A DNA stretch of 64,000 nt, taken from assembly GCF_015714725.1 (NCBI RefSeq), contig NZ_WBKM01000005.1, positions 1 through 64,000 on the forward strand, read 5' to 3'. The position numbers and the translations under genes are program-made. Below the pieces are notes generated by a model. The model was not told where the DNA came from and did not search any database. It worked only from the letters and a program-made list of their open reading frames with translations. Positions 35,956-47,500 of this stretch are shown here, in pieces; the first letter of the stretch is position 1; every line of letters starts with the position of its first letter. The stretch comes from Nostoc sp. WHI (lineage in GTDB: Bacteria; Cyanobacteriota; Cyanobacteriia; Cyanobacteriales; Nostocaceae).

Positions 35956-38900
35956 ATGAGCGATATATTAAAACGTCTAGAAGCTCTTTCACCAGACAAG
36001 CGAGAATTAGTTTTACAAAAACTGAAAAAGCAGCAATCTGCACAAAATAATAACAGGCTAATTCCACCCATAACACTCGTATCAAGAAAGCAACCCCTTC
36101 CTCTGTCTTTTGCTCAACAAAGACTCTGGTTTCTCGATCAATTAGAGGGGGGAAATTGCGTTTACAACGTGCCGTTTTTCTGGGAAATTAGCGGATTTCT
36201 GAATATAGCTGCTTTAGAACAAGCTATTAAAGAAATTGTTCAACGTCATGAAGTTTTACGCACTAGCTTTTGTGTTGTAGATGAGTCGCCGATACAGGTG
36301 ATTCACGCTCATCCTCAACTGACAATGCAAGTGCTAGATTGGCAACAATTGACTGAAGAAAACCAGTTAAGCAAAGCTACGCAATTAGCGACAGAAGAAT
36401 TGCAACAGCCCTTTAATTTATTAAACTCACCTTTGCTGCGAGTAAAGTTGTTGCAACTGAATAACCAATCGCATCTGTTATTGCTCGTCATTCATCATAT
36501 TGTTTGTGATGGCTGGTCAATGGACATATTCCGCCGTGAATTGTTCAGCCTTTATACCGCCTTCTGCGCTGGAGAACCTTCTCCCTTACCCGAATTATCA
36601 CTACAATATGCCGATTTCGCCCACTGGCAAAGACAATGGCTACAGGGAAAGGTACTCCAAACCCAACTCAATTACTGGCAAAAACAATTAGCTGAAATCT
36701 CGCCTCTGTTAGAATTACCCACAGATAGACCCCGCCCATCAACTCAAACCTATCGGGGACGTAGCGAGTTTTTAGAACTCAATCACGATTTAACAAAGAA
36801 GTTGAAACGTTTAAGTCAAGAGTCAGGAACAACTTTGTTTATGACTTTACTTGCAGCATTTACCCTGTTACTTTCGCGCTACAGTGGACAAGAGGATATT
36901 GTAGTTGGTTCTGCGATCGCTAATCGTAATCGTCGTGAAATAGAACCCCTAATTGGCTTTTTTGTCAACACCCTAGCATTGCGTACTAATCTGCAAGGAA
37001 ATCCAACTTTTTTAGAATTACTTGAACGAGTAAAGCAAGTAACCCTAGATGCTTATGACCATCAAGATTTACCCTTTGAGAAATTAGTCGATGAACTGGG
37101 TTTAGAGCGATCGCTTTCTCATCATCCCCTATTTCAAGTGGCTTTTAGCTTACAAAATGAAACCCAGCAGCAACTAGAAACCAATGGATTAACCGTTACT
37201 CGTTTCACCTGGGAAAACACCACAACTCTGTTTGATTTGTCGCTGATTTTCCGCGAAACTCCTCAAGGCTTGACAGGAGAATGGGAATATGCAAGCGATT
37301 TGTTTGAGGCTAAAACTATCCAAAGGATGACGGGACATTTTGCAGTTTTACTTCTCTCAATTGTCGATAATCCTCAGCAACCGATTAATATCCTACCGTT
37401 GATTACAGAAGTTGAACGTCAGCAACTCCAAGTCTGGAATCAAACAGAAGTGGTTTATCCTCTCAATCAAACTTTGGTTGAACTGTTTGAAGCTCAAGTT
37501 GCCAAAAACCCTAATAATCTCGCTTTGGTGTTTGAATCCGAAAGCCTAACTTACCAACAACTTAATCAAAAAGCGAATCAACTAGCTGATTATTTAATTC
37601 AAAACTACCAAATTCAGCCAGAAAGCTTAATTGGTATTTGTGTTGAACGGTCTTTAGAAATGATTATTGGTGTACTCGGTATCTTGAAAGCGGGTGCGGC
37701 ATACCTGCCAATTGACCCCAATTATCCTAAAGAACGGATTGGGTTTATGTTAGAAGATTCTGGAACATCGGTATTACTAACCCAAAGTTTCCTCCAAGAC
37801 CAATTACCCCTAGCTGAACTAGAAAACTCTCCTCAAGTAATTTGTTTGGATGACGAAACTTTTGCCGAAGAGTTCACAAAAAATCCCAGTCCAAAAACTA
37901 CACCTAATAATTTAGCTTATGTAATTTATACTTCTGGTTCGACGGGACGACCCAAAGGAGTGATGATTGAACATCGAGGGTTGACCAATTTGACTTTAGC
38001 ACTGGTTAACAGTTTTCAAATTCAACCCCAAAGCCGTTTTCTTCAGTTTGCTTCTTTTAGTTTTGATAGTTCTGTTGCTGAAATTGCTCCCACTCTAGCC
38101 ACGGGTGCTTGTTTACATTTGGCTAAAAAAGAGACTTTGTTACCCGGTCAAGGCTTGGTCAATTTCTTGAACGATCGCAAAATTTCCCATATCATTGTAC
38201 CCCCTTCGGCATTATCGGTGTTACCTCCAGCGACTTTACCAGATTTGCAAACCATAGTTGTTGGTGGTGAAGTTTGCCCAGCCGAATTAGTTACAAAATG
38301 GGCAACAGGACGACATTTCTTTAATGGCTATGGGCCTACAGAATCTACAGTTGGTGCAGCGATCGCAATTTGTCAACCCAATGGCAAAAAACCACCAATT
38401 GGTCAACCATTAGCCAATATACATATCTATATTTTAGATGCTCATAATCAACCATTACCTCCAGGAATACCTGGAGAATTGTGCATCGCTGGCGTTAGTT
38501 TGGCACGAGGCTATTTGAATCGTCCCAATTTAACCGCCGAAAAATTTATTGAAGTTGAGTTATTCGGCAAAACTGAGCGAATTTACAAAACTGGCGACTT
38601 AGCCAGATGGACAGATAATGGCAACCTTGAGTATTTGGGTCGGATTGACGATCAAGTTAAATTACGCGGCTTCCGCATTGAATTAGGTGAAATTGAATCG
38701 CTATTATTGCAACACTCTTTAGTTAAAGAAGGAGTTGTTATTTTATATGAAACTGATAATAATCCCAGGTTAGTAGCTTATATCACGGCAAAAGAAAAAT
38801 CATTCAATTTAGGGGGACAACTTAAAGACTACCTGAAAGTTCGCTTGCCAAATTATATGGTTCCTAGCCAAATTATCGTATTGAATCAGTTGCCCTTTAC

Positions 38901-41900
38901 CCCCAACGGTAAGCTAGATCGGAGAGGATTACCAGCACCAGATATAGCTACTTCCCCAGACTTTGCAATGCCAGTAACCCCAACTGAAGAACTGCTGGCT
39001 ACCTTATGGCAAACTCTTCTGAAAGCTCAGTCTGTTGGTCGCCGAGATAACTTCTTTGAACTGGGGGGACATTCGCTCTTAGCAACTCAATTGGTTGCCC
39101 GGATTCGTGACATTTTTGGGGTAGAAGTGCCTGTCCGCAAGATATTTGAGCAGAGCATTTTGTCTGAGTTGGCAATAGAAATTGACAAAGCAGCTTCGGG
39201 TGTTACTTTACCTCTAATCACACCACAGCCTGAAAATGCTCCTAAAACTCTGTCCTTTGCTCAATCAAGACTTTGGTTTTTAGCCCAACTTGAAGGAATA
39301 GGAACGTCGGCCACCTATAATATGTCAACGGCGTTAGAACTTGACGGCAAGTTGAATATAGAGGCGTTGCGTACAAGTTTTGATTATCTCCTCGATCGCC
39401 ATACCATTTTACGCACCTATTTTCCTGCACGGTCGGGAGAGGCGCAAGTGATCGTCCAAAATCCAAAGGATATAGAAGTGCTGGCGATTGCAGACTTACG
39501 GTTACTCGATCCCCAGACTCAAGCAGAAACCGGACAACGGTTAGCCAATAATCATGCCCAAGAACCCTTTGACTTAAATACCGGCCCTTTGTTCAAAGCA
39601 AAACTGCTGCAACTTAGCGAACAAAAAAATGTGCTGCTCATTAATATGCACCACATTATTAGTGATGGCTGGTCAATGGGAGTATTTAAACGCGAATGGC
39701 AACAAGCTTATTCTGCTTTTGCTGCGGGGTATGCTCCGAATTTGTCACCGTTGCCAATTCAGTATAGTGATTATGCAGCTTGGCAGCGCAGTTGGTTACA
39801 AGGGGAGATTTTAGAAAGTCAGGAAAATTACTGGAAACAACAATTAGGCGATGCTCCCCGATTGCTGGATTTGCCTACTGATCATCCCCGTCCAGCACAA
39901 CAAAGTTATCAAGGTGGGCGTGAGGAATATCTTTTAAGCAATGAACTGACTCAGAGACTTAAAGCTATTAGTCAACAACATGGGGTTAGTTTATTTATGA
40001 CCCTGTTAGCGGCTTTTAGTATTTTACTTTCTCGTTACAGTCGTCAAGAAGACTTATGTATTGGTTCTGCGATCGCTAACCGCACCCATAGCCACACAGA
40101 AGGGTTGATCGGCTTTTTTGTCAATACCTTAGTATTACGTAGCAAAGTCAAGCCAGAGCAAAGTTTTAGCGAGTTACTTCAACAAACCCGCCAAATTTGC
40201 TTAGATGCATACTCTCATCAAGATATTCCCTTTGAGTATTTAGTAGAACAGTTACAACCAGAACGTAGTCTGAGCCATAACCCCTTATTCCAGGTGATGC
40301 TCGTGTTGCAAAACACCGAAGGGGCGGGGACGAATGTTAGTTTACCAGAGCTTGAGATTAAATTGTTGGATCAAAATTATCCTTTTGCCAAGTTTGACTT
40401 AACACTCGATCTTTGCGAAAGAGATGGTCAACTACGCTGTATGTGGGAATATGCCACCGATCTATTTGAGTCAAAGACAATTAGGCGGATGGCAGGACAG
40501 TTTGAAGTCTTGCTCAAAGCGATATGCTTACAGCAGGCTGGCGCGAACGCCCAAAATGCCCAACAGCCGATCAGTAAGCTGCCTTTAATCACAACAGCAG
40601 AAATCCAACAACTGCAACTTTGGAATAAAACTAACACCGATTACCCTAAAAACCAGACTCTAGTTACTCTGTTTGAACAACAAGCAGCACAAACCCCTGA
40701 TAACATTGCGGTGGTGTTTGAAGACCACAGCCTGAGTTATCAAGAACTAAACCAGAAAGCTAATCAGTTGGCGTATTCTCTATTAGAACTCAAAACAGAG
40801 CAACAATTGCCTGATAATCCATTGATTGCGATTTGCGTGGAGCGATCGCCAGAAATGGTTATTGGCTTGTTTGGCATTCTGAAAGCGGGTGGGGCGTATG
40901 TGCCAATTGACCCCAATTATCCATTAGAACGCATTCGTTTCATGCTCGAAGACTGTGAGGCAAAAGTTCTGCTCACTCATAGTCAACTCAAAGATAAATT
41001 AGCGATCGCAAATAAAGAAACTCTTCCTCACTCCCAGAAAATACTATGTTTGGATGAGGATAACTTTGCCAAGCAATCTACAGATAATCCAAGTTCCCAA
41101 AGTAAACCCGATGATTTAGCTTATGTCATTTACACATCAGGCTCTACTGGGCGACCCAAAGGCGTACAACTACTACACCGTGCTTTAAGTAACTATTTGC
41201 AGTGGGCAAAGGACTTTTATGCAGTAGTGCAAGGGCAAGGTACACCTGTGCAGTCTTCCCTTAGCTTTGATGCAACAATTACCTCGCTCTATCTACCTCT
41301 AGTTTGTGGGCTTACCACTACCTTGGTAAGAGAAAAACAAGAGATTGAAGCATTAGCAAACATCATTAAGAATTGCAGACATCTCTCCCTGGTCAAAATC
41401 ACACCTTCGCATCTAGAAATACTCAATCACCAACTTGATCTTGATTCCATGCCGAATCGAGTTAATGCTTTTGTTTTAGGTGGTGAGACATTACACGCTA
41501 ACCAGATAATTCCGTGGCTGACTCATGCCCCCGATACCCGCCTGATTAATGAATATGGGCCGACAGAAGCGGTTGTGGGGTGTTGTGTCTACGAAGCGAC
41601 TGGGAAAATGGATTTAGTTGGCGATTTATTAATCGGACAGCCAATTGCTAATGCACGTATCTACATCTTAGACAACCAAAACCAACCCCTACCTCCTGGC
41701 ATTCCTGGGGAACTTTGTATTGCGGGTGCTGGTTTAGCGCGTGGCTATCTCAACCATCCCGAACTCACAGCAGAAAAATTTATCGAACTCGACTTATTTG
41801 GCCAACAAGAGCGAGTTTATAAAACCGGAGATTTAGCAAAATGGTTGCAAGATGGTAACTTAAAATACCTGGGACGGATTGACAACCAAGTAAAACTGCG

Positions 41901-43743
41901 TGGATTTCGGATTGAATTGGGTGAAATTGAAGCCTTGTTAGTTCAACATTCTAAAATTCAGCAAGCAGTTGTAATTTTGCAAGGCGAAGATGCAATTGAT
42001 CAGCGCTTGCTGGCTTATATTGTACCCACGCCAATAGATAACAACCTCGAAGATAAAAATCTTCAGGCTGAACAAATAGATTTGTGGCAGCAAGTTTTCA
42101 ATGATAGCTACTCTCAGCAACAAGCCCTAACCGATGATCCAACTCTGAATCTAGCAGGTTGGAATGATAGCTACACAGGAGAACCCATTCCCAAAGCGGC
42201 GATGCAGGAATGGCGAGATACAACAGTTGCCCAAATTCTGGAACTTGAACCCAAACGGATCTGGGAAATTGGTTGTGGGACAGGGATGTTATTGTTTAAA
42301 ATTGCGCCCCATTGCCAGCATTATCTGGGTACAGATTTTTCACCTGAAGCGTTGCAGTATATTGAACAACATCTAAAAGAGCAGTCTCTCAAAGAGATAG
42401 TTACTTTAAAAACCAGTGCAGCTAACCAGTTTGATGGTGTTGAAACAAATGCTTATGATTTGGTAATCATAAATTCTGTTATCCAATATTTTCCTTCCCT
42501 AGATTACTTTTTGTCAGTATTGGAGGAAGTTGTTAAAGCTGTGACGACTCAGGGATCAATCTTTATAGGAGATGTGCGAAATCTCCATCTACTAGAAGCT
42601 TTCCACACCGCAATCGAATTTTATCGCGCTCCCGATGATTTGTCAATTAAGGACTTGGGTCAACATATTAAAAAAAGCATTGATACTGAAGGCGAATTAC
42701 TAATTGATCCTGATTTATTTATCGCTTTAAAACAAAGATTTCCTCGGATTAGTCATGTGCAAATCCAATTGAAACAGGGTTATGCTCAGACGGAAATGAG
42801 CCGTTTTCGTTATGACGTTGTTTTACATTTGGATCAGATAAATACTCCAGTCGTCGAACCACAATGCTTAGATTGGCAAACTGAGCAACTGAATCTGGAA
42901 ACAATAGAGAGAATTTTAACAACTCAGCAACCGGATTTATTACGCATTAACAATATTCCGAATTCTCGTCTAACTTCAGAGATGCTGCTGTTAGAAGAAA
43001 TTGCTAAATTAGATGGTACTGTTACAAACTTAAAAGCGGCAATTGCCCAAGCTAAACCAGGTATAGAACCCGAAGCGTTCCGAACTTTAGTGCGAGATTT
43101 ACCCTATACACCTTTTATCCAATGTAGCCCCACAGGATTTTCTAATTACGATGTTGTTTTTCAAAGGAATATCCCTGGACAGGCGATATTGCCAAGATTT
43201 ACTGAGGGTAAAAATTTGCAGGTGAAACCTTGGCAAAATTATGCAAACCAGCCGTTACAATATCACACTAATCAAATTGAACCCGCAATATTCGCCGAAT
43301 GGCGGAATTTTCTGGGACAAAATTTGCCTGATTATATGATTCCTAGCCATTTCACTATCTTAGAAAAACTGCCACTGACACCAAATGGAAAAGTAGACCA
43401 TAAAGCTTTGCTTGCACCAAATGTAACTGTTTTATCAACAGACATTGAATTGCCTGTAACCCCGACAGAAAAATTGCTTGCCGAATTGTGGGCGAAACTG
43501 CTTAAATATGAAGCGATCGCCCGCCATGATAACTTCTTTAACTTGGGGGGTCATTCTTTATTAGCAACTCAACTAATTGCCCGCATCCGTGATAAATTCA
43601 AAGTGGAATTACCCCTGCGGAAAGTATTTGAATTCCCCACCGTCACTGAATTAGCAAATTATCTCGATACCTGTATTTGGGTTAATTCCACCGCCGAAAG
43701 TATGCGATCGCTCAACTCAGACGAAGAGGAAATCGAACTTTAA
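35956..43743 (+). CDS. apnC: Anabaenopeptin synthetase ApnC/AptC: C-A-PCP-C-A-NMT-PCP
   Basis: A 2595-aa bimodular NRPS. Module 4: C (HHIVCDGWS near residue 180), A (YTSGSTGRPKG near 655), PCP (near 1035). Module 5: C (HHIISDGWS near 1232), A (YTSGSTGRPKG near 1722), N-methyltransferase embedded after A8 (EIGCGTG near 2103), NGKVDHK near 2475 and PCP (near 2530). Module 4 pocket D-S-A-I-V-G-G-V-G matches no code I can recall; by position it should load homotyrosine or homophenylalanine. Module 5 pocket D-A-T-K-V-G-E-V-G closely resembles the Asn code (DLTKVGEVGK), so N-Me-Asn is plausible, though Ala-like residues are usual here. The acidic tail SDEEEIEL is a likely docking peptide for the TubC domain of ApnD. 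Confidence 0.91.
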   Translation: MSDILKRLEALSPDKRELVLQKLKKQQSAQNNNRLIPPITLVSRKQPLPLSFAQQRLWFLDQLEGGNCVYNVPFFWEISGFLNIAALEQAIKEIVQRHEVLRTSFCVVDESPIQVIHAHPQLTMQVLDWQQLTEENQLSKATQLATEELQQPFNLLNSPLLRVKLLQLNNQSHLLLLVIHHIVCDGWSMDIFRRELFSLYTAFCAGEPSPLPELSLQYADFAHWQRQWLQGKVLQTQLNYWQKQLAEISPLLELPTDRPRPSTQTYRGRSEFLELNHDLTKKLKRLSQESGTTLFMTLLAAFTLLLSRYSGQEDIVVGSAIANRNRREIEPLIGFFVNTLALRTNLQGNPTFLELLERVKQVTLDAYDHQDLPFEKLVDELGLERSLSHHPLFQVAFSLQNETQQQLETNGLTVTRFTWENTTTLFDLSLIFRETPQGLTGEWEYASDLFEAKTIQRMTGHFAVLLLSIVDNPQQPINILPLITEVERQQLQVWNQTEVVYPLNQTLVELFEAQVAKNPNNLALVFESESLTYQQLNQKANQLADYLIQNYQIQPESLIGICVERSLEMIIGVLGILKAGAAYLPIDPNYPKERIGFMLEDSGTSVLLTQSFLQDQLPLAELENSPQVICLDDETFAEEFTKNPSPKTTPNNLAYVIYTSGSTGRPKGVMIEHRGLTNLTLALVNSFQIQPQSRFLQFASFSFDSSVAEIAPTLATGACLHLAKKETLLPGQGLVNFLNDRKISHIIVPPSALSVLPPATLPDLQTIVVGGEVCPAELVTKWATGRHFFNGYGPTESTVGAAIAICQPNGKKPPIGQPLANIHIYILDAHNQPLPPGIPGELCIAGVSLARGYLNRPNLTAEKFIEVELFGKTERIYKTGDLARWTDNGNLEYLGRIDDQVKLRGFRIELGEIESLLLQHSLVKEGVVILYETDNNPRLVAYITAKEKSFNLGGQLKDYLKVRLPNYMVPSQIIVLNQLPFTPNGKLDRRGLPAPDIATSPDFAMPVTPTEELLATLWQTLLKAQSVGRRDNFFELGGHSLLATQLVARIRDIFGVEVPVRKIFEQSILSELAIEIDKAASGVTLPLITPQPENAPKTLSFAQSRLWFLAQLEGIGTSATYNMSTALELDGKLNIEALRTSFDYLLDRHTILRTYFPARSGEAQVIVQNPKDIEVLAIADLRLLDPQTQAETGQRLANNHAQEPFDLNTGPLFKAKLLQLSEQKNVLLINMHHIISDGWSMGVFKREWQQAYSAFAAGYAPNLSPLPIQYSDYAAWQRSWLQGEILESQENYWKQQLGDAPRLLDLPTDHPRPAQQSYQGGREEYLLSNELTQRLKAISQQHGVSLFMTLLAAFSILLSRYSRQEDLCIGSAIANRTHSHTEGLIGFFVNTLVLRSKVKPEQSFSELLQQTRQICLDAYSHQDIPFEYLVEQLQPERSLSHNPLFQVMLVLQNTEGAGTNVSLPELEIKLLDQNYPFAKFDLTLDLCERDGQLRCMWEYATDLFESKTIRRMAGQFEVLLKAICLQQAGANAQNAQQPISKLPLITTAEIQQLQLWNKTNTDYPKNQTLVTLFEQQAAQTPDNIAVVFEDHSLSYQELNQKANQLAYSLLELKTEQQLPDNPLIAICVERSPEMVIGLFGILKAGGAYVPIDPNYPLERIRFMLEDCEAKVLLTHSQLKDKLAIANKETLPHSQKILCLDEDNFAKQSTDNPSSQSKPDDLAYVIYTSGSTGRPKGVQLLHRALSNYLQWAKDFYAVVQGQGTPVQSSLSFDATITSLYLPLVCGLTTTLVREKQEIEALANIIKNCRHLSLVKITPSHLEILNHQLDLDSMPNRVNAFVLGGETLHANQIIPWLTHAPDTRLINEYGPTEAVVGCCVYEATGKMDLVGDLLIGQPIANARIYILDNQNQPLPPGIPGELCIAGAGLARGYLNHPELTAEKFIELDLFGQQERVYKTGDLAKWLQDGNLKYLGRIDNQVKLRGFRIELGEIEALLVQHSKIQQAVVILQGEDAIDQRLLAYIVPTPIDNNLEDKNLQAEQIDLWQQVFNDSYSQQQALTDDPTLNLAGWNDSYTGEPIPKAAMQEWRDTTVAQILELEPKRIWEIGCGTGMLLFKIAPHCQHYLGTDFSPEALQYIEQHLKEQSLKEIVTLKTSAANQFDGVETNAYDLVIINSVIQYFPSLDYFLSVLEEVVKAVTTQGSIFIGDVRNLHLLEAFHTAIEFYRAPDDLSIKDLGQHIKKSIDTEGELLIDPDLFIALKQRFPRISHVQIQLKQGYAQTEMSRFRYDVVLHLDQINTPVVEPQCLDWQTEQLNLETIERILTTQQPDLLRINNIPNSRLTSEMLLLEEIAKLDGTVTNLKAAIAQAKPGIEPEAFRTLVRDLPYTPFIQCSPTGFSNYDVVFQRNIPGQAILPRFTEGKNLQVKPWQNYANQPLQYHTNQIEPAIFAEWRNFLGQNLPDYMIPSHFTILEKLPLTPNGKVDHKALLAPNVTVLSTDIELPVTPTEKLLAELWAKLLKYEAIARHDNFFNLGGHSLLATQLIARIRDKFKVELPLRKVFEFPTVTELANYLDTCIWVNSTAESMRSLNSDEEEIEL

Positions 43744-43804
43744 ACTACTACGGCTGAAAACACATTCTCAAGCAAAATTTATCTTTTAATGAGAAACTTA
43801 ATCT

Positions 43805-44416
43805 ATGATTGCCCTATCTGATTCCATTTTTATCACTCCCGAAGCATACCTTCAACTAGAAGAAAAAAGCAACATCAAACACGAATATATTGATGGTCAA
43901 GTTTACGCAATGGCAGGAACAACTGACACCCACAACACTATTGTTGGAAACCTATTTATTCTGATTCGTAACCACTTCCGAGGGTCAGACTGTCGAGTTT
44001 ACTTTGCCGATATTAAAGCCAGGATTGAAAAACGTAACCGCTTTTATTACCCCGATCTTATCGTAACCTGCGACCCTAAAGACCGAGAAACCTCCACCTA
44101 TAAACGCTTTCCTAAACTTATTATCGAAGTCCTATCGGATTCTACCGAAGCCTTTGACCGAGGTGATAAATTCAACGACTATCAAACCCTTGACAGCCTA
44201 GAGGAATACGTTTTAGTTAATAGCAAACACCAACGAATTGAAACATTCCGCCGTAATGATCAAGGCTTATGGGTGCTACAAACTTATATTCCTACCGACC
44301 AAACCTTTGAACTGCAAAGTATTAACCTAACCGCCTCATTTGCTGACCTTTACCAGGATGTAGAATTGGAAGCGATTTCTCCGACGGGCTACGCCCAGGA
44401 ACCAGAACTGAGTTAA
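43805..44416 (+). CDS. Uma2-family (DUF820) PD-(D/E)XK nuclease-like protein
   Basis: A 203-aa protein with the Uma2 pattern: EYIDGQVYAMAGTTDTHN near the N-terminus, then a PD-(D/E)XK core with PDLIVTCD and a LIIEVLS strand, followed by FDRGDKFNDYQTLDSLEEYVLV. Uma2 genes occur in dozens of copies in cyanobacteria and their role is unknown. It lies between apnC and apnD on the same strand, 61 bp after apnC and 183 bp before apnD, so it interrupts an otherwise standard operon and is probably a later arrival. Its 3' end carries a dispersed-repeat-like CCGACGGGCTACGCC that encodes the last residues. Confidence 0.88.
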   Translation: MIALSDSIFITPEAYLQLEEKSNIKHEYIDGQVYAMAGTTDTHNTIVGNLFILIRNHFRGSDCRVYFADIKARIEKRNRFYYPDLIVTCDPKDRETSTYKRFPKLIIEVLSDSTEAFDRGDKFNDYQTLDSLEEYVLVNSKHQRIETFRRNDQGLWVLQTYIPTDQTFELQSINLTASFADLYQDVELEAISPTGYAQEPELS

Positions 44417-44458
44417 AAATTGTAAAACCTCTCAAACTTTTAGTTGTTAAGCAAGTTC

Positions 44459-44507
44459 GTAGCAAGGACTTTAGTCCTTATTTTCTAAGTACTAAAATGC
44501 TTACTAC
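44459..44507. repeat. Imperfect inverted repeat, MITE-like
   Basis: GTAGCAAGGACTTTAGT and ACTAAAATGCTTACTAC are near-complementary (about 13 of 17) around a 15-bp centre, with an internal AAGGACTTTAGTCCTT palindrome. This resembles the small hairpin repeats of Nostoc genomes. It lies in the Uma2-apnD gap and could affect apnD transcription. Confidence 0.6.
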
Positions 44508-44599
44508 AAACCCTAATAACTAACTTGACAAAGTACTATTTACTGTTAAAAATTAATTCCTAATATTGACAGTCAACTTTGGTTGTGTCCAACTAAATT

Positions 44600-47500
44600 A
44601 TGACAAAAAATGAGCAATTGATTTCTTTAATGCTTCGTTTGCAGAACATAGGCTGCCGAATTTGGGCTGAAGATGACAAATTACGAATTCGTACTAGTAA
44701 AAACGCCTTAACTACTGAACTAAAGCAGGAAATTCAAACCAATAAAGCGGATATATTAGCATTCTTAAATTCTGCTAGAGCCATATCCGTCATGGCAGAA
44801 GAAATTCCAAGCTTGCCAGGTGATGTTCCCAAGCCTCTTTCCTTTGCTCAACAACGCCTGTGGCTGTTAGCGCAACTTCAAGGCCCATCAGCTAGTTACA
44901 ATATGCCGATCGCTTTACAACTGGATGGAAACCTCAATATTGATGCTCTGCATTCTAGTTTTGCTTATCTGCTTAATCGGCATGACAGTCTCAGGATGTA
45001 TTTCCCTACAGTGGCAGGACATCCCCAGGTTGCGCTCCAAAATTTAGACAACATCGAAGTTTTAACGATACAAGACTGGCGAAACTTTGATGAACATCCC
45101 CAATTTCCAACTGTTCAGCGTTTTATTGATGCTCATGTTCAAGAACCCTTTGACTTAAATACTGGGCCTTTGTTTAAAGCGAAACTGCTGCAATTGAGTG
45201 ATTGCAAATATGTGTTACTCATCAATATGCACCACATTATCAGTGATGGGTGGTCAATGGGGGTATTTGTCCGTGAGTTACGACAAGTTTATACCACCTT
45301 TGCCCAAGGTCAAACCCCAAACCTTTTACCATTGCCTATTCAATACAGCGACTACGCAAACTGGCAACGAAACTGGTTACAAGGAGAGGTGTTAGAAACC
45401 CAGATCAACTACTGGAAAAATCAACTCAAAGATGCTGCCCCATTACTGGAGTTGCCTACCGAGTATCCCCGTCCAGCATTGCAAACTTACCGAGGCGATC
45501 GCGATCGCTATTCCTTACCATCTGACTTAACTCTTGCCATTAAAACTTTAAGTCAACAGCAAGGGGTAAGTTTGTTTATGACTTTGTTGGCAACTTTCAG
45601 TATTCTGCTTTCTCGTTACAGTCGCCAAGAAGATTTATGTATTGGTTCTCCCATTGCTAACCGCACCCATAGCCACACGGAAGGATTAATTGGCTTTTTT
45701 GTCAATACCTTGATCCTGCGTAACCGAATCAAGCCTGAGCAAAGTTTTATCGAGTTCTTACAACAAACTTGCCAAATTTGTCTAGATGCCTACTCTCATC
45801 AAGACATTCCCTTTGAGTATCTGGTAGAACAGTTGCAACCAGAACGCAGTATGAGTTATAACCCCTTATTCCAAGTCATGTTAGCACTGGAAAATAATGA
45901 AAGTCCTGACCTAAGTTTGCCAGGACTAGAGATTGAATGGCTTCCATTAAACTACCCGTTTGCTAAATTTGATCTAGCACTTTTGGTCATAGAATCTGAT
46001 AACCAGTTAAATTTAACTTGGGAATATGCCACCGATCTCTTTGAGAAAATTACTATACAAAGGATGGCGGCGCAGTTTGAAGTTTTACTTAAGGGAATTG
46101 TTGCTTGCCCTCAACAACCTATCAATACTCTGCCTTTGATGACAGCGCCCGAACTTCTGCAACTACAACGCTGGAATCAAACTCAAAGCGATTATCCTAA
46201 TGATAAAACTCTAGTTGAGATATTTGAACAACAAGTTGCTAAAAACTCTCATAATCTCGCTTTAGTGTTTGAATCCCAAAGCCTAACTTATCAGCAACTC
46301 AATCAAAAAGCGAACCAATTAGCTCATTATTTAATTCAAAACCACCAAATTAAGCCAGACACTTTAATTGGTATCTGTGTCGAACGATCTTTGGAAATGA
46401 TTATTGGTGTACTCGGTATCCTGAAAGCAGGTGCGGCTTATGTGCCAATTGATTCCAATTATCCTAAAGAACGGATTGGGTTTATGTTAGAAGATTCTGG
46501 GACATTGCTGTTACTAACTCAGAGTTTCTTATTAGACCAATTACCCCTAGCTAACCTCAAAAAAACTTGTCAGATCATTTGTTTAGATCAGGAAAATTTT
46601 AGTGAGGCGTTAACAGATAATCCTAGCCCTCAAAGTACGCCTAATGATTTAGCTTATGTGATCTATACTTCTGGTTCGACGGGACGACCTAAGGGAGTGA
46701 TGATTGAGCATAGAGGACTGGTGAATTTGGCTTTGGCGATCAATAAAACTTTGCAAATTCTACCTCAAAGCCGATTGCTTCAGTTTGCTTCTTTCAGCTT
46801 CGATGCCTCAATTTGGGAAATGGCTACTGCTCTTACCGCAGGCGCTTGTTTGTATCTGGCAAAGAAAGAAACTTTATTGCCTAGTCAAGTTTTGGTTAAC
46901 TTCTTAGCAAATCATAAAATTTCCCATATCACGTTACCCCCTTCGGTCTTATCCCTATTACCTAAAGCTGCTTTATCCGATTGCCAAACCATAGTGGTTG
47001 CTGGTGAAGCTTGCCCAACAGAATTAGTTACCCAATGGGCAAGAGGACGAAGTTTCTTCAATGCCTACGGGCCTACAGAATCTACGGTTTGTGTGAGTAT
47101 TGCTCTCTGTTATCCTAATGGAAAAAAACCGCCCATTGGTCAACCATTATCTAATATCCGCATTTACATTTTAGATGCTCACAATCAACCATTACCGCCT
47201 GGTATACCTGGAGAATTGTGCATCGCTGGAGTGGGTTTGGCACGAGGCTATCTCAACCATCCCGATTTAACCGCCGAAAAATTTATCAACATTGACTTGT
47301 TCGGTAAAATTGAGCGAATTTACAAAACTGGCGACTTAGCAAGATGGAGGTTTGATGGCAACCTTGAATATTTAGGTCGCATTGACGATCAGATTAAATT
47401 ACGGGGCTTTCGGATTGAACTCGGTGAAATTGAATCAATTTTGTTACAACATCCATCAGTTAAAGAAGCAATTGTTACCTTATATAAAACTGAGAGTAAC

